Counted from the stretch's first letter, positions 54,821 through 63,356 are shown. The stretch is DNA of 64,000 bases from Candidatus Gastranaerophilales bacterium (GCA_017560095.1 JAFYOU010000027.1:124001-188000); one strand, 5' to 3'. Notes: generated by a model not told the origin, from the letters alone. Program-made: numbers and translations.

Positions 54821-56098
54821 TTATTTAGAAAAATATTTATCAAACAATAACGACATTGAATGATTAGCACACATATACCCCAAATTTCCTTTTGTTGCTA
54901 AATCAATTCCATCAAAAACGGTTTTATCTAAACTATTTTCAATTTGTTTTTGCCAATCATTATTTTTTCTAGCAAATGAAATTTTATAATTTTGAGAAAT
55001 TGCCCCTGAAATACCACGAGCTAAATCTGCACAATGTGCAGCTATTTTTGCACTCATGATTCCTTCTCTAATATGAGCTGGATGAGAAAATCCAATTCTA
55101 TCAACACTTGTTGTAGCTTTTAACATATCTGCTCCTTGATAAGCAGCCAAAGCACCACCAATTGCTGATGAGATATTATCATAACCAACTGCGCAATCAC
55201 AAGCGATTGCACCAGAAACATATAAAGGTGCAAAATCCGAAAGCTCTTTAATATTTTGAACCATCATTGGAATTTTATTTAAAGGTGCTTGTTCAATACC
55301 TTCTATCATAACTTGAACATCCAACTCACGAGCACGAGTTACCAATTCGCCCAAAACTATTGCTTCAGCAACCTCTAAACCATCTGAAGCATCGGTAGTT
55401 GAACCAGATTTAAATGCACTTTGTAATAATAAAGTAACATCATAAGGTTTTACTAAATCCAATAACTCATCGAAATATTCATACAAAGGATTTTCTTTAC
55501 CCGAAGCCTTCATCCAACAAGCCAACATTGTTGCAGCATGAGAAGAAATTGTTGAAAGTCTTTCTTGCTTTTGAAACCTTTTTAATAAATTTTGATTCAA
55601 AGCACAATGCAAGCATATAAAATCAGCTCCATCGCTGCAATGCTTCTCAATAACATTAAATATTTCTTCTTTTGTTAAATTTAAAATATCATTATTTTTA
55701 TTTAAAGCCTCAACACCAGCTTGCACAACAGGCATTGTTCCAACAGGAAGTTTTGAAGCAGATAAAATAGCCTGTCTTGTTTCATCAATCAACTTATTTG
55801 AAGAAAAATCCATTAAAACATGGGCTCCAGCTTGATTGATAACTCGAAGTTTATCTAACTCTGCATCAAGCGAAGTTCTTTTATTGGCAGTATTTATATT
55901 GGCATTAATTTTAACTTTAAGATTTTCGCCAACAGCAACGGGAATTGTATCAATTCGTTTATTGTTTTTCAAAATAACTATTCGTCCATTAGCAATGCCG
56001 TTTCTAATTACTTCGGGCGAAACACATTCTTGTTCGGCACAAAAGCGCATTTCATCTGTTATAATACCGCATTTTGCATCTTGCATTTGTGTTGTCAT
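54821..56098 (-). CDS. ThiC-fold protein lacking the iron-sulfur motif (ThiC paralog)
   Basis: 425 residues from the ATG at 56098, which has GGGAG eight bases upstream; a TTG at 56113 is the alternative. Overall similarity to HMP-P synthase ThiC is unmistakable: TTQMQDAKCGIITDEMRFCA, VKINANIN, VLMDFSSNKLIDETRQAILS, LPVGTMPVVQAGVEAL, VGYDNISSAIGGALAAYQGA, REGIMSAKIAAHCADLARG. However, the C-terminal CxxCxxxxC motif that holds the radical-SAM [4Fe-4S] cluster is absent (one Cys, 410, in GYMCANHSM), and ThiC's SRGGS, DGLRPGS and EGPGHVP are replaced by SSHAA (185-189), SAFKSGS (227-233) and EGIEQAP (266-272). It is unlikely to make HMP-P. Confidence 0.88.
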   Translation of the reverse strand: MTTQMQDAKCGIITDEMRFCAEQECVSPEVIRNGIANGRIVILKNNKRIDTIPVAVGENLKVKINANINTANKRTSLDAELDKLRVINQAGAHVLMDFSSNKLIDETRQAILSASKLPVGTMPVVQAGVEALNKNNDILNLTKEEIFNVIEKHCSDGADFICLHCALNQNLLKRFQKQERLSTISSHAATMLACWMKASGKENPLYEYFDELLDLVKPYDVTLLLQSAFKSGSTTDASDGLEVAEAIVLGELVTRARELDVQVMIEGIEQAPLNKIPMMVQNIKELSDFAPLYVSGAIACDCAVGYDNISSAIGGALAAYQGADMLKATTSVDRIGFSHPAHIREGIMSAKIAAHCADLARGISGAISQNYKISFARKNNDWQKQIENSLDKTVFDGIDLATKGNLGYMCANHSMSLLFDKYFSK

Positions 56099-56113
56099 TT
56101 CTCTTACTCCCAA

Positions 56114-56746
56114 CTACTTTCTATATAATTTCTTTATTTCATTAACATCTTTTTTTGAAATTGCACGAGCACCACCTAAAACCTCTGCTCCAAAATAAGC
56201 TTCAACATATGCCCTAATTAAATCAAGCTTATAATATGCATTCTGCAGACTTGTATCACCTAGGACAATTCCATGGTTTTTTAAAAGCGCAACATTATTT
56301 TGCTTAAAACATTCACCTACACTAGTTGCAAGATCAATGCTTGAAGGACAATGATAAGAAACCAATGGAATTTCATCCCAATAAAGCGCAAAATCAGGTA
56401 AAATTGGTTTTTTAATTGGAACCCCTGCAACGGCAAAAGCTGTAATCATGGGACAATGACAATGAATTATTGCATTAATATCATCTCTATGTGTATAAAT
56501 TTCACTGTGCATTATTTTTTCGCTAGAAGGCTTTTTAGTCCCTTCTTTTACATTTCCATCATAATCAATTAAAACAATGTCGTTTTCATCCATATCATTT
56601 AAGCAACAACCGCTTGCACTAATCATAATTCCATCTTTAGTCTTAATTGAAATATTTCCGCTGGTAGCCGGACTCATTCCACGCTGATATAAACGTTTCG
56701 ACCAATATAAAATACTTTTTTTTGCGTCGGTATCCAAAAATTCCAT
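56114..56746 (-). CDS. Class II aldolase/adducin-family protein
   Basis: 210 residues, the size of L-fuculose-1-phosphate aldolase. The zinc site is complete: Glu76 (SSEKIMHSEIY), His95 and His97 (AIIHCHCPMITAF) and His158 (LLKNHGIVLGD). ATSGNISIKTKDGIMISASG binds the substrate phosphate. It could be an aldolase, epimerase or dehydratase (MtnB-like) acting on a phosphorylated sugar. The next gene, ThiC-like, starts 15 nt after its stop. It is first in the run and divergent from ispH. Confidence 0.9.
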   Translation of the reverse strand: MEFLDTDAKKSILYWSKRLYQRGMSPATSGNISIKTKDGIMISASGCCLNDMDENDIVLIDYDGNVKEGTKKPSSEKIMHSEIYTHRDDINAIIHCHCPMITAFAVAGVPIKKPILPDFALYWDEIPLVSYHCPSSIDLATSVGECFKQNNVALLKNHGIVLGDTSLQNAYYKLDLIRAYVEAYFGAEVLGGARAISKKDVNEIKKLYRK

Positions 56747-56824
56747 TTCAACTCCAAATTTTAATAATTATATTGTACTAAAAAAATGTTTGTGTTTAAA
56801 TATTTGTAGCAATATTTAACAATA

Positions 56825-57733
56825 TTGACTCTCAAAGAAAGTTGGTTTAATACCATTAAAAAAACTATTAAGTTAGCTAAAAACGCAGGTTTTTGCTATG
56901 GCGTTAAAAGAGCCGTCGACACAACTAAAAAAATTAAACAAGACAATCCCTTGAAAACTATTTCCGTTTTAGGAGAATTAATACATAACTCACATGTAAC
57001 AAATGAGTTAGAAAATCTTGGCATAAATACTTTATCAACGTTGCCAGAAAAAGGCAATGGAATTTGCATTATAAGAAGCCATGGTGAAAGCGACGATACA
57101 TTTAATGAAATACAATCAAAAGGCTTTGAAATTGTAGATTTAACATGTCTTGATGTTAAAAAGGTTCAACAAAAAGCTGTCGAATTAGTTTGCAATGGAT
57201 ATTTTGTAATCATACTTGGAAAATATGACCATCCAGAAGTAAGTGCAATATACACAAATGCAAAAAATCAATCAAACGATGCAAACAATGTCTTTGTTGC
57301 ACAAAACCTAGAAGCCTTAAAAGGTATTGAACCAAGAATAAAAAAAGCAGCAAAAGTAGGTATTGTTCTTCAAACAACACAAACAAAAGAGTTTTTAATA
57401 GAAGTAGTAAACTATCTTTCGCAACTTTGCAAAATTCTCAAAGTGCAAAATACAATTTGCCCTTCAACCACACTTCGACAAGAAGAAGCAAAAAAATTAG
57501 GTAAAGAATCTGATTTAATGGTCGTTGTTGGTTCAAAAAAAAGTGCAAATACAACACATTTAGCACAAATTTTAGAATCAATAACAGACACAATTCATAT
57601 TGAACACCAAGACGAATTAAAGAATTTCGAAGACAAAATCAAAAAAGCACAACACATTGGCGTAACAGCTGGAGCTTCTACGCCAGATTCCATAATAAAT
57701 AAAGTTATTAATAAGCTAGAAAATATAAATTAG
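56825..57733 (+). CDS. ispH: 4-hydroxy-3-methylbut-2-enyl diphosphate reductase
   Basis: 302 residues. The three cluster cysteines are present: Cys24 (KNAGFCYGVKRAV), Cys108 (DLTCLDVKKV) and Cys212 (NTICPSTTLRQ). LIHNSHVTNEL, IIRSHGE, GKYDHPEVSAI and VTAGASTPDSII are also in place. It makes IPP and DMAPP in the last MEP-pathway step. The only usable start seems to be the TTG at 56825: an in-frame stop lies shortly before, no ATG follows before conserved sequence, and no Shine-Dalgarno is visible. Followed after 15 nt by the S1 gene. Confidence 0.96.
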   Translation: MTLKESWFNTIKKTIKLAKNAGFCYGVKRAVDTTKKIKQDNPLKTISVLGELIHNSHVTNELENLGINTLSTLPEKGNGICIIRSHGESDDTFNEIQSKGFEIVDLTCLDVKKVQQKAVELVCNGYFVIILGKYDHPEVSAIYTNAKNQSNDANNVFVAQNLEALKGIEPRIKKAAKVGIVLQTTQTKEFLIEVVNYLSQLCKILKVQNTICPSTTLRQEEAKKLGKESDLMVVVGSKKSANTTHLAQILESITDTIHIEHQDELKNFEDKIKKAQHIGVTAGASTPDSIINKVINKLENIN

Positions 57734-57748
57734 AAAGGGAACATAAAA

Positions 57749-58813
57749 ATGACAGAAACTATGTCAAATCAAGAATTTGAACAATTATTGTTAAATTCTT
57801 ACACTTACAAAATCAACGTTGCTGATGTTGTAAAGGGCGTTGTAGTAAAAAAAGAAAAAGATGGCTATTTAGTAGACATCGGAGCTAAAACAGAAGCTTT
57901 TCTTCCAAACCGTGAAATTTCTAACTTCCCAGACAAAGATATTGATGAAGTTATTAAACTATGGGATGAAAAAGAATTCTACATCATTAAAGATGAAGAA
58001 GATGATGAAGTAGCAATTCTTTCTCTTAAAAAAGTTTCTTGTGCTCAAGCTTGGCAAAAACTTGCTGACATTAAAAACAATAACGAAAATGCAATGGCAA
58101 GAGTTTTATCATCTGTTAAAGGTGGTTTAATTGCTGAAATCGAAGGCTTAAGAGGTTTTATTCCATCAAGCCAATTAAGAACAGGTGCTCCTTCTGAAGT
58201 ACAAGTTGACTCAGAAATCGAAGTTAAAATTCTTGAAGCAGATCCAAAAAGAAACAAACTTATCTTATCTCAAAGACAAGTTTACACTCAACAAAGAGAA
58301 ATGGTTGCTGACGAAATCATTTCTAAACTTGCTGTTGATCAAATTGTTACAGGCGAAGTTGTAAGAATTGCTGATTTCGGCGCATTTGTTGACATCGAAG
58401 GAATCGATGGCTTGCTTCCAATTTCTGAAATTTCTTGGGAAAGAATTAAACACCCATCTGATGTTATTCAATTAGGTCAAAAAATTGAAGTTAAAATTAT
58501 CAAAATTGATGAAGACTTAAAACGTATTTCTTTATCTTTAAAAAGAATGGGTGCTAACCCTTGGGAAGAAATTGTTGATAAATTTAAAGAAGGTGATGTA
58601 ATTAAAGGTACCATCAACAAAATCACTTCTTTTGGTGCATTTATCAACATTTACCCTGGCGTTGAAGCATTGCTTCCATCATCAGAAATTGCTGATGGTC
58701 AAGTAAATATCAACTCTATGTTTAACTTGGGTGACGAAGTTGATGTATTAATTAAAAAATTCACCCCTCAAGAACACAGAATTGGTTTATCAATGAAAGA
58801 TATTACTAAATAG
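57749..58813 (+). CDS. rpsA: 30S ribosomal protein S1 (four S1 domains)
   Basis: 354 residues, four S1/OB domains at about 22-86, 105-172, 190-257 and 275-345; the last two are closest to consensus (VVRIADFGAFVDIEGIDGLL, INKITSFGAFINIYPGVEAL). Length is well short of the six-domain E. coli protein and near the three-to-four-domain cyanobacterial and Firmicute forms. It binds mRNA for initiation. Codon use is biased as in highly expressed genes. Pairing with ispH is seen in several bacteria, where they can be fused. Confidence 0.92.
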   Translation: MTETMSNQEFEQLLLNSYTYKINVADVVKGVVVKKEKDGYLVDIGAKTEAFLPNREISNFPDKDIDEVIKLWDEKEFYIIKDEEDDEVAILSLKKVSCAQAWQKLADIKNNNENAMARVLSSVKGGLIAEIEGLRGFIPSSQLRTGAPSEVQVDSEIEVKILEADPKRNKLILSQRQVYTQQREMVADEIISKLAVDQIVTGEVVRIADFGAFVDIEGIDGLLPISEISWERIKHPSDVIQLGQKIEVKIIKIDEDLKRISLSLKRMGANPWEEIVDKFKEGDVIKGTINKITSFGAFINIYPGVEALLPSSEIADGQVNINSMFNLGDEVDVLIKKFTPQEHRIGLSMKDITK

Positions 58814-58828
58814 TTTTATCTAAATATT

Positions 58829-58859
58829 AAAAAAGGCAGACTATGCGCCTGCCTTTTTT
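58829..58859 (+). terminator. Terminator of rpsA
   Basis: AAAAAAGGCAG / CTGCCTTTTTT stem with 9-nt loop and T tract, 16 nt after the stop. Confidence 0.88.
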
Positions 58860-58966
58860 AATGCAAATTTTATTGGATTGTAAAATTCTTATAACATCTT
58901 TGATTATATTGAAAATAATTGATATATTTTAATATAAATGTGAATTAATAAATCATGGGGTTAACT

Positions 58967-60856
58967 ATGCTTTTTAAACGCAAATATCGCAATGGCTTTT
59001 CGCTTGTCGAAATGATGGTTTCATTTGTAATTATATGTGTAATCGCAACAGCACTTACTCCAATTATAACAAAAAAAATGAAAAGCGCTACAGTTGCAAT
59101 AGATACTGAAGGCGATTTTATTACAAACTGCACAGATAAATTTTCAAGTTCATGTGCATTATGCACAACAAATAAATGCGTCATTTGCAACAAAGAATGC
59201 CCAAATGATCAAACATTAGATTATGATTACTGTACATGTAGCTCTTGTGTGACATCTTTTGGAGCAAATTGTCTTGAATGCAGTGAAACAAATTGTACAA
59301 GATGTAAAAATGAATATTTTACAAATAATGGAACATGTGAAATTTGCCCTGTCGGGTATTACTGCGATGGAATTAACAAAACAATATGTCCAGAAGGTCA
59401 ATATAATGAAGAAACTGGTCAAACAACATGCCTAGATTGTCCAATTGGCTATTACTGCACCAATGGCGAAAAAAAAGCATGTGAAGCTGGAACATATTCA
59501 ACAGGAAAAGCGAGCGAATGTATAACGTGTCCAGTAGGACATAAATGCATTGGTGGCAGTGATAAAACGAAATGTACAGGTGCCGAATATCAAAGTGCAA
59601 CAGGACAATCAGCTTGTCAGTTATGTGCAGCAGGCAACTATGTTATTGATGCAAGAGTTATATGCGCGTCTTGCACAACAGGTAATAAGTGCACCGGGGA
59701 TGGAACACAAACTTTATGCTCAACAGGAGCCGAATATCAAAATGAATCAGGAAAATCAACATGTAAAACATGCGGTGCAGGCTATTATGTTTCAAGCGAT
59801 AGAAAATCATGTAACACTTGCACTGTAGGCAATAAATGTACTGGCAACGGGTTACAAACGGCTTGCAATAATTCATCGGGTACAGCAGGAAACCAATATC
59901 AAGATCAAGAAGGTCAATCCACATGCAAAACATGCACTACAGGAATTGTAGGTGCCAACGGTGCAACATGTCATGCATGTACGGATGGCACATATCTTTC
60001 AAGCGGCAACTGCGTGAATTGCCCTGGAGGATATTATTGCAACAATGGCACTCCAAAACAATGCTGGGCAAACTCATCACCAAATGCAAACAGTGGAGCA
60101 ACTAACTGTGTTTGTAATGCAGGATATTATCTAAGCGAAACAAAAACATGCTCAACTTGCTCATCAAAAACAGAACACTGCGCTACATGTAACGTAACGG
60201 ATGGAACCTGCTTATCTTGTGAAGATGGATACACCTTGTCAGATGAAAATGAATGCAAGTTGCCTTGTAAGGATTATGCAACAGTTATTGAAACAAACGG
60301 GACAAAACTATGCATGACGACATACAATATTGGAGATGCAAGCTCATTAACAATTCCTGCCTCGGTAAACAATGCCAATGTAGATATGGGTGACTATTGT
60401 GACCCAACAGAAGAGCTATGTTGTTGGAGTGGAACAACGGCAGATGAATGCGATGACGGAAGTGTTGATTACTCAGGATGCGAAAGAACAGTTTGCGACT
60501 ATAATGCCGCAGAAGAAATATGCTCTAGATTAACATATTTAGGAAGAAGTTGGAGATTACCTACTGTGGCCGAAATAAGTAGTCAGCCTACTAACACTAT
60601 TGGTTCAAGCTTAAATTTCTGTGACGAATACTCGGGTTATAGTTATCATACTGCACAATGTGCAATGTCATTTAATTGCTCGGGCGCAGACTCAGACGAA
60701 TGTCACCCAAACTACGTTTGGGGTCAGGGTTTTTACAGCGCAGGAGTATTATATGCTAATTATTTCCAATACAGCAACGGATCCCTATCACAAGTTCAAC
60801 ACGATATTTCAGGAGAAGCGCCAGCAGCAAGCGTGCGCTGTGTATCAGATTATTAA
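58967..60856 (+). CDS. Type IV pilin-like N-terminus fused to a Cys-rich stalk and Lcl-type C-terminal domain
   Basis: 629 residues from ATG 58967 (GGGG upstream; an ATG four codons earlier is possible). The leader MLFKRKYRNG is followed by FSLVEMMVSFVIICVIATAL, a class III prepilin signal with cleavage after Gly10 and Glu at +5. Residues ~45-440 are a string of cysteine-rich units (CPVGYYCDG, CPIGYYCTNG, CPGGYYCNNG, with C-x2-C and C-x5/6-C spacing) resembling furin/GCC2-GCC3/EGF-like receptor repeats. The C-terminus, CSRLTYLGRSWRLPTVAEI, matches the DUF1566/Lcl pattern. It is probably exported by type IV pilus or type II machinery and disulfide-rich outside the cell. No other pilus genes are nearby. 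Confidence 0.85.
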   Translation: MLFKRKYRNGFSLVEMMVSFVIICVIATALTPIITKKMKSATVAIDTEGDFITNCTDKFSSSCALCTTNKCVICNKECPNDQTLDYDYCTCSSCVTSFGANCLECSETNCTRCKNEYFTNNGTCEICPVGYYCDGINKTICPEGQYNEETGQTTCLDCPIGYYCTNGEKKACEAGTYSTGKASECITCPVGHKCIGGSDKTKCTGAEYQSATGQSACQLCAAGNYVIDARVICASCTTGNKCTGDGTQTLCSTGAEYQNESGKSTCKTCGAGYYVSSDRKSCNTCTVGNKCTGNGLQTACNNSSGTAGNQYQDQEGQSTCKTCTTGIVGANGATCHACTDGTYLSSGNCVNCPGGYYCNNGTPKQCWANSSPNANSGATNCVCNAGYYLSETKTCSTCSSKTEHCATCNVTDGTCLSCEDGYTLSDENECKLPCKDYATVIETNGTKLCMTTYNIGDASSLTIPASVNNANVDMGDYCDPTEELCCWSGTTADECDDGSVDYSGCERTVCDYNAAEEICSRLTYLGRSWRLPTVAEISSQPTNTIGSSLNFCDEYSGYSYHTAQCAMSFNCSGADSDECHPNYVWGQGFYSAGVLYANYFQYSNGSLSQVQHDISGEAPAASVRCVSDY

Positions 60857-60865
60857 AATTTAATT

Positions 60866-61063
60866 TTAACCTCTTCTTACAACAGTTGAAATTGGTTCAC
60901 CATAACTATCGAAATGACCTGAAGTTTCTTCGATTGTATAGCTAATTGTCTCATCTTTTTCTTTTAAACTTGTTGCAAGAGCTACTGCATCATTAATATT
61001 CGAAAATTCACCAACCATATCTGAGCTATATTGACCTTGTTTTTTAACAAACACGTTAAACAT
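60866..61063 (-). CDS. Small unknown protein
   Basis: 65 residues from an ATG with AAAGGAG upstream, a strong ribosome site that supports it being real. MFNVFVKKQGQYSSDMVGEF, then SNINDAVALATSLKEKDETI and ISYTIEETSG: an alpha/beta mini-fold in appearance. Not recognised. It converges on the pilin-like gene with a 9-nt gap. Confidence 0.65.
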   Translation of the reverse strand: MFNVFVKKQGQYSSDMVGEFSNINDAVALATSLKEKDETISYTIEETSGHFDSYGEPISTVVRRG

Positions 61064-61093
61064 AATTTCTCCTTTTTTAAAGTTATTATAGCG

Positions 61094-61119
61094 CAAAAAA
61101 ACGCCTCCAAAATGGAGGC
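61094..61119 (-). terminator. Terminator on the minus strand, downstream of acpS
   Basis: GCCTCCA / TGGAGGC stem with 3-nt loop followed by GTTTTTTT on the minus strand, 150 nt beyond the acpS stop and upstream of the 65-residue gene. Confidence 0.7.
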
Positions 61120-61266
61120 TTTGAAAATTTTTTTGAATTCTCGTGTAAAAAGGTTAGTGTGTGAATAGTTTAAAACTAACTAAGGGGAAGGGTATTTATG
61201 TCTTACTTATATATAAAGTATATAAAAAAATAATAATTACCCAACTCAATATTATTGTTACATTTC

Positions 61267-61623
61267 TTAACATTCAACCACAACAAAAGCAACAGCTTTA
61301 TCTTTTTCATGAGAAATTGAAAGAGAAAAATTATATTCTTTTAATTCATCAATAAGCATATTTACACATACAGAACCATTTTCATTTTTTAAAATTTCAA
61401 TATTAGAATAACCAATAGTTTTATTATAAAAATTTGATAACGCTTTTACTACTGCTTCTTTTGCACAATATCTAGCAGCCAAGTGCGGAGCAGGATTTGT
61501 ATTTTTAAAACAATACTCCAATTCTTTTAAAGTAAAAACGCGCTTTAAAAAATTTAAATCGTTTTCAAGAGTTTTGTTTTTAAAACGAGAAATATCTTCA
61601 ATATCTACACCAACTGAAATCAT
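61267..61623 (-). CDS. acpS: Holo-[acyl-carrier-protein] synthase
   Basis: 118 residues from the ATG at 61623; a longer reading lacks similarity. ISVGVDIEDISRF carries the Mg-binding Asp, then VFTLKELEYC, HLAARYCAKEAVVKAL with the conserved KEA, and FSLSISHEKDKAVAFVVV. It transfers 4'-phosphopantetheine from CoA to apo-ACP for fatty acid synthesis. No Shine-Dalgarno is obvious. Divergent from the next gene. Confidence 0.95.
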   Translation of the reverse strand: MISVGVDIEDISRFKNKTLENDLNFLKRVFTLKELEYCFKNTNPAPHLAARYCAKEAVVKALSNFYNKTIGYSNIEILKNENGSVCVNMLIDELKEYNFSLSISHEKDKAVAFVVVEC

Positions 61624-61667
61624 AAGAAAATAATAACATAAAAAATTTTTAGAGGTTTTATACATGT

Positions 61668-62861
61668 ATGAATATTTCATTTCTTAAATGTCATAATTTT
61701 ACTGGACATGCTGCAGGACGCATTAAAGCTTTATATATGCAAAATACAGGTAATTCTTCTCAGCTTAATTTGTATAATCAAGTTCGTCAAATAGGAATTA
61801 AAGAAGGATTTGATGTTATTATGCATGCGAAAGATGGGCTAAAAAACGAAAATTTATACGAAACCGATCTTAGTTACAATCCTTGGGGTGTTTGGTCACA
61901 AGATAATAAATTTTTTCTTTCAAGGAATGGAAAAACGACTATTTTTTATCCCCAAGCTTCATACGACTGGATGAAGGATGAGGTACAAAGTATAGCGCAA
62001 CAGCTTGATTACCCTTTGCAAGAAACTCAAACTTATATTGATGGTGGTGCGGTATTTTTTGGCAAAAAAAATAACGGTGAAAAATATGCACTTATAAGTG
62101 ACTGGAATATTGATTATTGTGCCGCTTATCAGTATATAAAATCTAAGAATTTACAAGATATCGACAATAAACTTTTGGATAATTTTTACAGAAGTAAATC
62201 TGTTTGTTTTGTTAAAGACATAGCGCTTCGCTGGGATGAATTTGAATCTAATATTGAATTATACAGATATAAAGCATTGGAAGTAATTTCTTCTGAATAT
62301 GATATTGAACTTTGCAATATAATCCCTCTTCCTGATTGTGAGTATCATTTAGATTTAATTATGCGCCCATTAGATTATCCTTATGTCCTTGTAAATGATG
62401 ATGAAAAAGTTGATGAACTTATTGAAAAATGTAGGGTAAAATTTTCAGATGATTTTGTTTTAAAAACTATGCTTGAAGAATTGGTAGCAAAAATTCAAAG
62501 AAATAGGAAAAAATTTTGTTCTTCTGATGAGTTATGCAAAAAACTACAACAAGAAGGTTTTATCCCAATTAAAATTGCCGGAACGTTCGGAAGGAGTTCT
62601 ATTAATTTTATGAATGCCATTGTTCATCAAGCTGATGATGGTTTGGTATATATTACAAATTCTGCTTATGTTGATAATCCTTTGTACCAATTTATACAGA
62701 ATGACTTTGAAGAAAATTTGCACAGGCTATGCCCTCAAATAAAAAGAATACATTATGTTTCAGGAAATAAGGCTGAAAAGGATTTAAACGACATAATGAT
62801 TTATCTTAAGGGATATAATGGTGGAATACACTGTCTTTGTTCTGAAGAAATGATGGAATAA
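61668..62861 (+). CDS. Guanidino-modifying-enzyme superfamily protein (arginine/peptidylarginine deiminase-like)
   Basis: 397 residues. The parts of the amidinotransferase/deiminase (pentein) active site are all visible: acidic motif YIDGGAVFFG (124-132; EGGN in relatives), CEYHLDLIMRPL with the catalytic His227-x-Asp229, NFMNAIV (313-319), and the nucleophile in NGGIHCLC (Cys389), as in G-G-x-I-H-C-x-T of agmatine and peptidylarginine deiminases. Asp replaces Glu in the first motif. The N-terminus MNISFLKCHNFTGHAAGRIK is the Asn/Phe/Ser tag style seen elsewhere in the window. The substrate (free arginine, agmatine or protein arginine) is unknown. AGAGG lies 12 nt before the ATG. Confidence 0.72.
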   Translation: MNISFLKCHNFTGHAAGRIKALYMQNTGNSSQLNLYNQVRQIGIKEGFDVIMHAKDGLKNENLYETDLSYNPWGVWSQDNKFFLSRNGKTTIFYPQASYDWMKDEVQSIAQQLDYPLQETQTYIDGGAVFFGKKNNGEKYALISDWNIDYCAAYQYIKSKNLQDIDNKLLDNFYRSKSVCFVKDIALRWDEFESNIELYRYKALEVISSEYDIELCNIIPLPDCEYHLDLIMRPLDYPYVLVNDDEKVDELIEKCRVKFSDDFVLKTMLEELVAKIQRNRKKFCSSDELCKKLQQEGFIPIKIAGTFGRSSINFMNAIVHQADDGLVYITNSAYVDNPLYQFIQNDFEENLHRLCPQIKRIHYVSGNKAEKDLNDIMIYLKGYNGGIHCLCSEEMME

Positions 62862-62868
62862 AAACATT

Positions 62869-62897
62869 AAAAAGCAAAGCTTGTCGCTTCGCTTTTT
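62869..62897 (+). terminator. Terminator of the deiminase-like gene
   Basis: AAAAAGC / GCTTTTT with inner AAGC / GCTT, 7 nt after the stop. A 19-nt sequence downstream of it (62903-62921) recurs after the next hairpin. Confidence 0.8.
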
Positions 62898-62902
62898 AGT
62901 TC

Positions 62903-63071
62903 TTCACTTTGGCTTCACATTCTTGCTCCTGTGGGTATCTCGCTTAAAATTTGCTATCGCTCACGCTGTCGCAAATCCGCTCGATTATCCTACGTCGCCT
63001 ATCAATAGTTACGCATAAAAAAACGAAGCTCATCACTTCGTTTTTTTAATGCTTCACTCTGGCATCACATT
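62903..63071. repeat. Direct repeat of TTCACTYTGGCWTCACATT flanking a GC-richer block
   Basis: Copies at 62903-62921 and 63053-63071 agree at 17 of 19 positions and each lies 5 nt after a terminator hairpin. Between them, 62925-63010 is visibly richer in G+C than the surroundings and has no ORF of note. Confidence 0.65.
63017..63047. terminator. Terminator of the rpsF-ssb-rpsR operon
   Basis: Perfect 12-bp stem AAAAAAACGAAG / CTTCGTTTTTTT with 7-nt loop, 24 nt past the rpsR stop; symmetric A/T tracts make it bidirectional. Confidence 0.88.
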
Positions 63072-63304
63072 TAGTTTTCAAACACATATGCCATTAAGCC
63101 AGATTCTCTAGCTTTTTTAACAGCGTTTGAAAGCATTCTTTGATGTTTAGCGCAAGTGCCTGTAATTCTTCTTGGAAGAATTTTACCTGCTTCTGATAAA
63201 AATCTTTTTAATTTTGCTGTATCTTTATAATCTAAGCATTCGATTTTATCATTACAAAAAGCGCAATTTTTTTTCTTTTTTACGTCTTTTAAATCTTTAG
63301 CCAT
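63071..63304 (-). CDS. rpsR: 30S ribosomal protein S18
   Basis: 77 residues: [20 protein letters not shown], then [20 protein letters not shown] and [19 protein letters not shown], the standard S18 pattern; the CxxC and later Cys could bind zinc. Last gene of the classic rpsF-ssb-rpsR order. Confidence 0.97.
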   Translation of the reverse strand: MAKDLKDVKKKKNCAFCNDKIECLDYKDTAKLKRFLSEAGKILPRRITGTCAKHQRMLSNAVKKARESGLMAYVFEN

Positions 63305-63356
63305 TTTTAAATTTTGTCCTTTTCTAGTTTATTTTTATTCGACCGAGATTCAATGT

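Noticed and set aside
59216-60105. Several Cys/Tyr-rich frames on both strands within the Cys-rich pilin gene
   Set aside because: They mirror the repetitive codons of the real gene; no starts with ribosome sites.
61161-61355. 64-codon plus-strand frame overlapping acpS
   Set aside because: Antisense to the conserved end of acpS and without a good start; composition is that of random AT-rich DNA.
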